Shown here: positions 56,377-64,000 of the stretch, piece by piece
Position numbering within the stretch: the stretch's first letter is position 1
How the letters are laid out: each line of letters begins with the position of its first letter
Source: Erwinia tracheiphila
GTDB taxonomy: Bacteria; Pseudomonadota; Gammaproteobacteria; Enterobacterales; Enterobacteriaceae
NCBI RefSeq assembly: GCF_021365465.1
Contig: NZ_CP089932.1
Coordinates: 2,542,001-2,606,000 of the forward strand
DNA length: 64,000 bases
Direction: 5' to 3'
The notes under the pieces: model-generated
Database searches by the model: none
What the model was told of the DNA's origin: nothing
What the model saw: the letters and a program-made list of their open reading frames with translations, nothing else
Translations under genes and position numbers: made by a program

Positions 56377-57690
56377 GAGCCTGTAATTTAAATTGTGTAT
56401 CTGCCTGTTTTTGATATCTTCATTTCGATAACGGAGACAGGTAATTATGGACGAAAAAAGACTCAAAGCCCTTGCGGCTGAACTGGCTAAGGGGCTGAAA
56501 ACCGAAGCCGATCTCAACCAGTTTTCCCGCATGCTGACGAAGCTTACAGTTGAAACTGCGCTCAATGCTGAGCTGACTGACCACATCGGACACGAAAAGA
56601 ACGCACCCAAAACAGGCTCAAATACCCGCAATGGTTATTCGTCAAAAACGTTGTTGTGCGACGATGGTGAGATTGAAATCAGTACACCACGTGATCGTGA
56701 AAGCACCTTCGAACCTCAGCTTATTAAGAAAAATCAGACACGTATTACGCAGATGGACAGTCAGATCCTGTCGTTGTATGCAAAAGGCATGACCACCCGG
56801 GAGATTGTCGCCACCTTCAAAGAAATGTACGATGCGGACGTCTCACCCACGCTGATATCGAAAGTCACTGATGCGGTGAAAGAGCAGGTATCTGAGTGGC
56901 AAAACCGTCCGCTGGATGCTCTGTATCCCATTGTTTATCTTGACTGTATTGTCGTAAAAGTTCGCCACAGTGGCACTGTAATTAACAAAGCCGTATTCCT
57001 TGCTCTGGGTATTAACACCGAAGGCCAGAAAGAATTACTGGGCATGTGGCTCGCAGAAAATGAAGGTGCGAAGTTCTGGCTCAGCGTGCTGACTGAGCTG
57101 AAGAATCGAGGTCTCCAGGATATCCTGATTGCCTGCGTGGATGGCCTTAAGGGCTTTCCGGATGCGATAAACAGCGTGTACCCGCAGACGCATATCCAGT
57201 TGTGCATTATTCACATGGTACGCAACAGCCTGAAATACGTGTCATGGAAGGACTATAAAGCCGTTACTGGCGGTCTGAAAGCGGTTTATCAGGCTCCGAC
57301 AGAAGCAGCAGCGCTGATGGCCCTGGATAAGTTCGCTGATGTCTGGGACGACAAATATCCGCAAATCAGCAAAAGCTGGCGTGCACACTGGGAAAATCTC
57401 AATACGTTCTTTGGTTATCCACCAGATATACGTAAGGCTATCTACACCACGAATGCCATCGAGTCGCTGAACAGCGTTATCCGGGCAGCGATAAAGAAAC
57501 GCAAAGTGTTCCCGACAGATGACTCAGTGCGCAAGGTGATATATCTGGCAATCCAGTCGGCCTCGAAAAAATGGAGTATGCCGATCCAGAACTGGCGGCT
57601 GGCAATGAGTCGCTTTATTATCGAGTTTGGTGACCGCCTGAGCGATCACCTTTAATACGGTGGCAGATACACAGAATTATTTACAGGGTC
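56377..57690 (+). mobile_element. complete IS256-family element
   Basis: The ends GAGCCTGTAATTTAAATT and (complement) GACCCTGTAAATAATTCT are imperfect inverted repeats. An 8-bp target duplication TTATAATT lies at 56369-56376 and 57691-57698. It is 1314 bp long and lies immediately downstream of the ipt gene. Confidence 0.94.
56447..57655 (+). CDS. IS256-family transposase
   Basis: The 402-residue protein is of IS1414-like length. Catalytic segments are YPIVYLDCIVVKVRHSG with the first Asp, DILIACVDGLKGFPDAI with the second, and YTTNAIESLNSVIRAAIKKR with the Glu. The start has GGAGACAGG upstream. The N-terminal 100 residues match the remnant at 2883. Likely active. Confidence 0.94.
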   Translation: MDEKRLKALAAELAKGLKTEADLNQFSRMLTKLTVETALNAELTDHIGHEKNAPKTGSNTRNGYSSKTLLCDDGEIEISTPRDRESTFEPQLIKKNQTRITQMDSQILSLYAKGMTTREIVATFKEMYDADVSPTLISKVTDAVKEQVSEWQNRPLDALYPIVYLDCIVVKVRHSGTVINKAVFLALGINTEGQKELLGMWLAENEGAKFWLSVLTELKNRGLQDILIACVDGLKGFPDAINSVYPQTHIQLCIIHMVRNSLKYVSWKDYKAVTGGLKAVYQAPTEAAALMALDKFADVWDDKYPQISKSWRAHWENLNTFFGYPPDIRKAIYTTNAIESLNSVIRAAIKKRKVFPTDDSVRKVIYLAIQSASKKWSMPIQNWRLAMSRFIIEFGDRLSDHL

Positions 57691-57746
57691 TTATAATTAT
57701 TACAAGATATGCCCTAAGCGTGCAGAATGGCTTAATAAACGAGGTG

Positions 57747-58466
57747 TTAACTCAACAACGCATCCCATTTCCATGACGATGGAATACAGGGAAATTCTCT
57801 TTCCTGCCACAGCGCGTGTTGATAATATTCATCGGAAATCATTTTTATCAACGTTTTCTCATCTTTGAGAGTTAATTTATTAATATCATCAAATTCAATC
57901 TGGTTATCCCGGAGATAGGATATTATCACACGATAACCATCTATATCTTCCAGCGGAGTAACTGTGTTATTTTCTCTGAAAAAGCGGCTAACTTCGTCAA
58001 GGATAGACATCCTCCCATCTTGTGGATGAAACATATCGTAAATCCTTTTTTCTGCCTTACTAAGGTAAACTTCTTTGTAGGGTAGCGTAAACTTTTTTAT
58101 AATCCAGTGAAAACCAGACCAGTAATCATCATTTACCATTTCTTTCAGTAATGAAACTGACCCACCTTCAATGATGGCACCTGAGTGAGCGGATAAAAGA
58201 GATGCTGCTGTGTTTTTGAGAATAATGTGACACTCTCTGGAAGAAGCAACCCCCCTATTCATAGATGATGAGGGTGTGACATATACTCTCTCCGTGCTTT
58301 GTAACTCATCTTTAGTCGGCGATCCACTTCCCGTTGCTATTTCGTTATAGCCCTGAAATCGATCAAGTGCTATCACAGGCAAGTTTTTTTCTTTAGCCAA
58401 CACGGTCGAATCGGATGTTTTCCCCGTTGTTGTTGCACCCCACAGAAGGTAGATTTTTGCGCTCAT
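57747..58466 (-). CDS. ipt: isopentenyltransferase (adenylate dimethylallyltransferase), cytokinin biosynthesis
   Basis: The 239-residue protein transfers an isoprenoid chain (DMAPP or HMBDP) to AMP, the first step of cytokinin synthesis. The N-terminal P-loop IYLLWGATTTGKTSDST, then LPVIALDRFQGYNEIATGSG (catalytic Asp region) and SGAIIEGGSVSLLKEM match Ipt/Tzs of Agrobacterium and Etz of gall-forming Pantoea agglomerans. Length equals that family (about 240), not tRNA MiaA (about 310). The ATG has GAGGAA upstream. It is AT-rich, unlike neighbouring core genes, and lies between IS256 and IS1, a sign of transfer. No other cytokinin or auxin gene is visible here. Confidence 0.88.
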   Translation of the reverse strand: MSAKIYLLWGATTTGKTSDSTVLAKEKNLPVIALDRFQGYNEIATGSGSPTKDELQSTERVYVTPSSSMNRGVASSRECHIILKNTAASLLSAHSGAIIEGGSVSLLKEMVNDDYWSGFHWIIKKFTLPYKEVYLSKAEKRIYDMFHPQDGRMSILDEVSRFFRENNTVTPLEDIDGYRVIISYLRDNQIEFDDINKLTLKDEKTLIKMISDEYYQHALWQEREFPCIPSSWKWDALLS

Positions 58467-58517
58467 ATATCTGTTCCTCTTTACTCTAAATAGAATTGAT
58501 TCTCACACGCCAACATT

Positions 58518-59283
58518 GGTCGTGACGCAAAGTTGCTGATCACGTATGCTTTGCGCTTTGGATGTAACATATGGCTAAAGTTGATGTCGTCTGCCCTCAG
58601 TGCAATGAAACTCATGCTGTACGATGTAACGGACATTCAGCATCCGGTGCCCAACGTTACATCTGCAAGCATTGTTCAAAGACCCTCCAGCTCAAATTTA
58701 GCTACTCCGGTGCCAAACCAGACACACACCAGACCATTGTTAATATGGCCATGAATGGTTACGGATGTCGCGATACCGCACGGGTTCTCGGTATCAGCCT
58801 CAATACGGTTCTGCGACACGTAAAAAAATTTCGCCAAAGCAGGTAGCTGAGAATATCGACCCCGAAACGGCGGTTGTTATCTGCTGTGAAGCCGGTGAAC
58901 AATGGTCTTACGTGCGGTGTAAAAGCAATCCCCGGTGGTTGTTCTATGCTTATGACCGTATCCGCAAACGTGCTCTGGCCCACGTCTTCGACCCGAGAAA
59001 TGCCCCGACCCTGCGACGATTGCCGGCCCTGTTAAGCAAATTTAACATTGCCTTTTATATGACAGATGCCTGGCCGGTTTATAAAGTTCTGTTAAGTGCA
59101 ACAGGCCACGTGGTGAGCAAGAAATATACCCAACGGACAGAACGGCATAATCTTAATCTTCGCACACATATCAAACGACTGACCCGCAGAACAATTTGCT
59201 TTTCGAAGTCAGAGGAAATGCACGATAAGATCATCGGTTGGTATCTTACTCTTCATCATTATCAATAAATCTGCGTCACGACC
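58518..59283 (+). mobile_element. IS1-family element, copy D
   Basis: The 766-bp element has an 8-bp target duplication CCAACATT at 58510-58517 and 59284-59291. It inserted about 50 bases upstream of the ipt start, where it could affect ipt transcription, and at the edge of a tandem repeat. Confidence 0.95.
58571..59268 (+). CDS. insAB: IS1 InsA and InsAB' transposase, copy D
   Basis: InsA is 58571-58846; the InsB frame is 58765-59268. Private changes include TLQLKFSYSG in InsA and PETAVV, HVFDPRNAPT and LPALLSKF in InsB. The A7 frameshift run is present. It is the most diverged of the four copies by reading. Confidence 0.9.
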
Positions 59284-59640
59284 CCAACATTAATAACATT
59301 AATAACATTAATAACATTAATAACATTAATAACATTAATTTTCTCATTATGCTAGTTAAATGGTTAAAAAGACCTTTACGCTGTTTAGCGTATATGCTAT
59401 ACTAAATTCAATGGTTTAGTTATAAATAAAACCATTGAATTGAAGAAAACTGTAAGTATGTTTTTTCGTAAAAAAGTAAATTTCCATCAAGGACGATGCT
59501 TTCAATATTCAGGAAAGATAAGTTTTTATATAAAATGTCTCGCCTATCATCATCCCCCTCAAGAAGGCCTTAAATGCCATATCATTATTACATTCATAAT
59601 TAATGAAAAGCCGCAACTCATTAATAATAAAGAATGTTCT
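59284..59640. other. AT-rich 357-bp stretch between IS1 and Tn3 remnant
   Basis: After the tandem repeat there is a strong stem-loop ATTCAATGGTTT/AAACCATTGAAT at 59406-59440. A plus-strand frame at 59440-59643 (MKKTVSMFFRKKVNFHQGR) is open but has no recognisable family and a weak start. The join with the Tn3 transposase remnant is at about 59640. Confidence 0.4.
59286..59338. repeat. 9-bp tandem repeat ATTAATAAC, about 5.6 copies
   Basis: Five perfect copies of ATTAATAAC and a partial sixth directly follow the IS1 right target duplication. The CCAACATT duplication merges with the array (AACATTAATAAC), so IS1 inserted at its border. There are no spacers, so it is not a CRISPR. Confidence 0.9.
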
Positions 59641-62209
59641 TAGCACCCTGAGTTATTTCTTTCATCCCCAGCGTGGCGACAATCTGGTCCAGGTGAGGTT
59701 TTTCATTGATGATAACTTTCTGATTTATCTGACCTGCAGGCAGGATAAGACATTTTTATAACGCTCCGGATCGCCCGCGCAGTATGGCTCTTTCAGCATG
59801 TCCTCTGTCGAGGTAAAGCGGAGGTCAAAACGCAGACCAGTGAAGAATGGCAAAATTAGCCCGGTTAATACTGTGCATGTCACCGGTTATCGCCGTTGGT
59901 ACAATCCCGCTGGTATTCCATTACCAGATATCGAAGACGTGATGTACTTCATATTCATGGGCACCGATGAGATCACCATTTAGTGGAATATGGTTGCACA
60001 GCAGAGTGTAGGCCACCACGCCCTTCCCAAGTCCAAAATATTTTTTTGATGCCCGGGTTTTGATCGTCGGACGCTCGACGCTGAATTTTTGTCCATCGAC
60101 AGCGCCATACAGTTCTCCCAACTCCAGTGAATAATACGGGAAGACAGGAAGCGTCTTAATGCCGTCACCAATACAGTCATATGCAGCCTTCAGCGTGGAG
60201 AGACGCAGATATTGCTAGTAGGAATCGTTGAGCGCATGGTAGGGAATATCACTGGTCTGGGACATCGTCAGATTACCGTGATTAATGGCCTGTGCCATTA
60301 TTACCGCCATCAGACTGTCTGCATCAGCTCCCGTTTTCACATACAGGGGTTGTAGCAGTGTAAGTGCCGACAGAAACTGACACCGCTGATTCACGAAGCG
60401 AAAAATATCCGCCAGTTCACACAGGGGTAACTGTGAATAAAAATCCATCACACTGTCCAATTGCCCGGTCATGTCCGACTTACGCCAGCTAAGTTTTTGT
60501 GTATCATGATCAAATTCAATATGTGACAACTTACCCTGCTTAAGCTCCCTGTTGAACGCTATCCACTGTTCATGCAGTTCGCGGGTCAGTTCATCCAGCT
60601 GCTGTTCGACCGGGGTACGTAAAAACTGGATACCCATCTGGGCCAGAATGTCGGCTTTTTCCTCTACCGAGACCAGCTCATCTGAAAGGTGGCGGTGCTG
60701 CAGGCTGTCATCAAGATAAAGCTCCCTAACCTCAAGTCGTTTTCTTATTTGTCGGTACAACCAGAATTCATAACGGCTGGCATGCAGCCCGTTTGGTGTA
60801 TCGTTTTCATCAACGCTCAATAACCAAGTTCGCAGTCGTGGCAGTAGCGTGGTCGGTAGGCATTCTGCCAGCGGCCGCTGCGTCAACCGCAACTACCTGA
60901 AGAACGCCGCCATGACCCATGCCAACGCAGCAAGCCAGGGGCATTCAGGCGTCACGCTGGAAAAGTTCAGAGTACAAAACATCGGGCGTAAATGGCGTCT
61001 TATGTGAGCAGTCTGAGTGTCAACCGCCTCTCATCGTCGAGCCATCCGGCTGGCAGGTTTAATCCGCATTCGCTGCGCAGTGTTCTGCAGAACCTCTCGG
61101 GGCATGATTTTCCAGGCCCTCTGGCGCATATCTCCAAAGGGGATGCTATCCATCACATCATCATCATCGATAAACAGGGATAACAGACGGCCGACTTTAT
61201 TATTCTCCTGTTGCCGCTGCAGAACATCTGCTCCAAAGTTTTTTCTGGCCTCTTCCTTGCAGCGCTCTTCTGTCTGCTTCATGTGCCATATCATGATACT
61301 GGTGAGGTTATCTGACAGTTGCCAGTAGCGAAGCCAGATATAGCACATCATATACAACCAGGTTTGCTCTGTTTTGAGGTTCCGCAGATCGTGGATGGTA
61401 TAAAAATTGACCAGGCTGGCGAAATACAGCAAATTTTGTTGCGAGATCCCGGGTTCGGGCAGCAACTATCGTGCCTTCTGATATATCGGTTCCAGCTGGT
61501 TTCGTTTCTCCCTTTACCTGGACATCTGTCGCCGCCGAAAATCTTTCGCCTCCTGCTTCAACACGGCCAGTCCGGACAGTGCATCATCTTTCTTCAGGAG
61601 TGAATCCAGCGCACTCTGTGTTTCTGTATCGAGGAAAGACAGCAGCATGTCCGCCAGGCGCTGTCGTTCCGTTGACAGCGCTTTACTGATGATTTTCTGA
61701 AGCGTGGAATATACTGGCCGAACGATTTTCTTCTTATTCAGCCAGCAGATAAGTTCGGTGGCAACAAATCCAGGAGTAATATCACGACGCACAATCTGTG
61801 CTGCGCGGGCATCCAGCTGCGGACCAACGGTGCCGGATCACTGATGATATCCAAAGAAGTCGGTAATAAGCTTGCGCCGGGCATAATATTCATGATCGGT
61901 AATGGTCTGGTCGGTGAGGGATATCTCACGAAAGTAACGCTGAACCACAAAATCGAAATCACTTTCCACACCCTTCAGTGAAAAATGAAAGAAGGCATGT
62001 TTGGCTTTAAAATAACCCGTCTGCAGGATGCAATAAATCTGCGCCAGTATTCCGGGGCGGCTGGTTGCCAGCGCCAGCTCCTCTGCCGTAAGCGACAAAT
62101 ACTCCAGTTGCTGGCCTTCATCAAAATCAGGCAGACCATACAGTGCGAATTTTTCTGCATCCGTTAAAACGGAGAGCCTTTTGCCTTTATCTTTACGACG
62201 GGGTGTCAT
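59641..62209 (-). pseudogene. tnpA: Tn3-family transposase, truncated with several frameshifts and stops
   Basis: The start is at 62209 (MTPRRKDKGKRLSVLTDAEK), and the N-terminal DUF4158 region includes FALYGLPDFDEGQQLEYLSL. The order is then SVLTDAEK to FFGYHQ (stop), DARAAQIVRRDITPGFVATE from about 61825, LQKIISKALSTERQRLADML, and a helical middle 61031-61465. Next come HLRPMFCTLNFSSVTPECPW across 60893-61030, 60215-60892 (LAECLPTTLLPRLRTWLLSV) and the DDE domain from 60120 (GELYGAVDGQKFSVERPTIK; GDMHSINRANFAILHW). It ends at MKEITQGA near 59645, lacking roughly the last hundred residues. At least four disruptions are visible. Confidence 0.85.
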
Positions 62210-62357
62210 CCTGACATCGCACTGAATATATCCGTAAGAGGATAGTTCTGCGGACATTCAAAAATGTTTATGGTATCCGCAGAAAATCAAGCATAAAATT
62301 ATCTCATATAGATAGTACGTTATCAATCTCTTTCATGGCCCCTTAATCGTACATATT

Positions 62358-62921
62358 ATGACTGAAATACGCATAGGCTATGCACGCTGCTCCACCGACA
62401 GCCAGGATTTGGCTGCACAACAGGAAGCCCTGACCAGACTGTGCGTTTCCCCTGATCGGATTTACACCGATAAAGGACTTACAGGTTCACATCGCCAGCG
62501 ACCGGGACCAGGCCCTAGCAGCGGTGCGTCGTTGTGCCAAAGCTGGACCGGCTGGACCGTTCAGTCCCGGACGCCAGAGCGATTGCGGACGCTCTCCAGG
62601 CGCGGGGTGGTGAAACTGGCGCTCGGAAACAGCGTTTATGACCCGGCAGATCCGATGGGGAAAATGTTTTTTAATGTACTGGCCACTTTCGCGGAATTTG
62701 AGGGGGACATTATACGACTCAGGATCCGCGAACGAATGGCCATCACACGGACAAAAGGAAAACTGAAAGGTAAACAACCAAAGCTTTCAGACAGGCAACA
62801 ACAGGAGCTGTGCCGTATGTACGGCTGAGGGGAACACTAAATCAGTGACCTGGCAGAGCTGTTTTCGGTATCGCGCCCGACTGTTTACCGAACGCTTATA
62901 CGAGGCAGAGAAAAGCTGTAA
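62358..62921 (+). pseudogene. tnpR: Tn3-type serine resolvase, frameshifted
   Basis: The N-terminus has the catalytic serine in IGYARCSTDSQDLAAQQEAL. The middle (around TGSHRQRPGPGPSSG) is scrambled by compensating frameshifts that destroy the conserved DRLARS helix. Homology returns at RRGVVKLALGNSVYDPADPM, then NVLATFAEFEGDIIRLRIRE. A stop after CRMYG cuts off the DNA-binding end, still readable as ISDLAELFSVSRPTVYRTLI. It is divergent from tnpA with about 150 bp between, where the res site should lie. Confidence 0.83.
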
Positions 62922-62948
62922 ATTATTTTACTCATAAAAGGGAGAATT

Positions 62949-63214
62949 ATGGCTCAGGATATTTTTATAAAAATTGATGGTATCGGGGGGAGTCACAAGA
63001 TTCCACCCATAAAGGAGAGATTGAGGTTTTAAGATGGCGCTGGTCAGTTGGCCAGCCCGGTAATATACACTCGGGCAGCGGCGGTGGTGGTACCGGAAAG
63101 TGCACTGTAGACGATTTGCATTTTGAACACTATATCGAGAACAGGGCAGCCTGCCGGCCGCGAACTGAAAACTGCGCCATCTGCCGGACTCTGAGTTGTC
63201 ATACAGTGATTTGA
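62949..63214 (+). pseudogene. hcp: hcp remnant (type VI secretion tube protein), frameshifted and truncated
   Basis: The ATG at 62949 with GGGAGAA upstream gives MAQDIFIKIDGI, the start of the Hcp1 family. A frame change in the following G-run, then GESQDSTHKGEIEVLRWRWS, VGQPGNIHSGSGGGGTG and KCTVDDLHFEHYIENRAAC, all typical of Hcp. The sequence then degenerates, so the second half of the barrel (total about 160 residues) is missing. It lies directly behind the resolvase, probably captured or cut by the transposon. Confidence 0.78.
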
Positions 63215-63256
63215 ATATGTATGATCTGACTACATATTTTGCTCAGAGCCTTCCCC

Positions 63257-64000
63257 ATGATGACCCGTAAAAGCATCGATACCATCCTGCTCTCCGTTGC
63301 CGCGGATAAGCTCTCTCAGCGTGAATGGGACTGGATGAAGATGCTCAAACCCATGGACCCGCCGCCTGTTATGGTCGCCAGGTCTATACTGGAGCGCCGG
63401 GGCGACACCGCCGCGCTTGCCCGTCTGCAGACAACTGAAGCTCAATCTGTCCCGTGCTGGACCTCCTTCCTGGATGCCGGCGGGCTGTGTGATATCGAGG
63501 TCGAAGCCGTCACCAAAATGCTCGCCTGCGGCACCCGCATCACTGGCGTGAAGGAATATGGCTGCGATAATCCCGGTTGCCGGCATGCCAGATACATCAG
63601 CAACGCCTGCCACAGCCGGGTCTGCCCCTCCTCATAGTGGCGCGGCTGAAACAGCATATTCCGGAGAAGTTCTTCCGGATGGTGCGCTATTTTGGTTTTC
63701 TGGCCAACAGGGTGCGCGGAGAAAAGCTGCCGGTGGTTTGCCGCGCGCCGGGGATGGAAAAGCCGGATCCGCTACCGAAGGTCTGCTACGTACAGATGAG
63801 TAAGTAGTTCATGCGGCGTGACCCGTTCGAATGCGTGCTGTGCGGCGGACGTATGGAGTACCGCCGCGCGGTGGCGGGTCTGAATGTGCAGGGGCTGAAA
63901 ACGCATGCGCGGGAAATCAGCCTGATGAGGTACATCCCGGGCTGACGCAGGAAAGATCCGTTTCGCGCACGCTGGCAGCCTGAAAAACAACCTGGAAAAG
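63257..64000 (+). pseudogene. IS91-family transposase, internally deleted
   Basis: The N-terminal part (63257-63637) includes MLACGTRITGVKEYGCDNPG and the zinc-binding CRHARYISNACHSRVCPS, paralleling the intact IS91 transposase at 54719. It then jumps to the C-terminal part (about 63645 onward): HIPEKFFRMVRYFGFLANRV and, after a stop at about 63806, FMRRDPFECVLCGGRMEYRR. The HUH catalytic middle is gone. The element continues to the window edge. Confidence 0.78.

Noticed and set aside
59286..59338. CRISPR array
   Set aside because: The 9-bp units are directly adjacent with no spacers and no cas genes nearby.
60992..61328. Plus-strand frames and an apparent foreign insert in the Tn3 transposase gap (60893-61030)
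   Set aside because: Translating the minus strand through the stops gives a continuous Tn3 transposase (HLRPMFCTLNFSS, PWLAALAW), so it is decay, not insertion.

Overview
The window looks like a plant-associated member of the Enterobacterales, most likely Erwiniaceae (Erwinia or Pantoea). The core genes (ydfG, dbpA, srfABC, a rhaT remnant) read like Enterobacterales proteins, and a cytokinin-type isopentenyltransferase (ipt) sits among insertion sequences. The genome appears to be in an insertion-sequence burst with heavy pseudogenisation. I see intact or broken members of IS1 (four copies plus a remnant), IS3 (two or more), IS4, IS21, IS91 (two), IS110, IS256 (three pieces), IS481 (two near-identical copies) and Tn3. 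Erwinia tracheiphila is known for such a genome, but I cannot assign a species.

Layout. 1-6.97 kb: end of an AraC-type regulator, a rhaT remnant, a methyl-accepting chemotaxis protein, IS256 debris including a 400-bp palindromic derivative, a decayed IS110, ydfG and a secreted SMP-30-type lactonase. 7.9-26.5 kb: a wrecked Mu-like prophage on the minus strand (GemA/Mor, lysis genes, terminase, portal, MuF head protein, tail fibre, methylase). It has lost its left end (IS1 lies there without a target duplication) and its capsid and tail block (an in-frame deletion fuses the head gene to a baseplate gene). Its tail fibre is split by IS21. Embedded on the opposite strand is a Tlde1-type peptidoglycan-targeting effector with a small membrane immunity protein; IS481 has split the effector and left the immunity gene intact.

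26.5-33.2 kb: two IS1 copies around a bicovalent-FAD oxidase and an unusual fusion of a family-10-like glycoside hydrolase with an AmiD-like amidase. 33.3-46.3 kb: a broken alcohol dehydrogenase, a soluble double-PAS chemoreceptor with a FliA-type promoter, the tightly coupled srfABC operon (membrane protein, actin/Hsp70-fold ATPase, GTPase-like protein), and a dat-ddc operon converting aspartate semialdehyde through 2,4-diaminobutyrate to 1,3-diaminopropane. 46.3-57.7 kb: nested insertion sequences (IS481; IS4 inside an IS3-type element; IS3; IS91 inside IS1; IS256) surrounding an intact dbpA. 57.7-64 kb: ipt, IS1, a 9-bp tandem repeat, a decayed Tn3-family transposon (tnpA and tnpR), an hcp remnant and a broken IS91-type element.

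Many insertions can be reconstructed to the base from their target duplications: GGTGT for IS21, CATAACT and CACCATA for IS481, AGGTCTGAGCT for IS4, TTATAATT for IS256, and GATTAAGG, GATCACATC and CCAACATT for IS1. This makes their relative order readable. No tRNA, rRNA or CRISPR array was seen.
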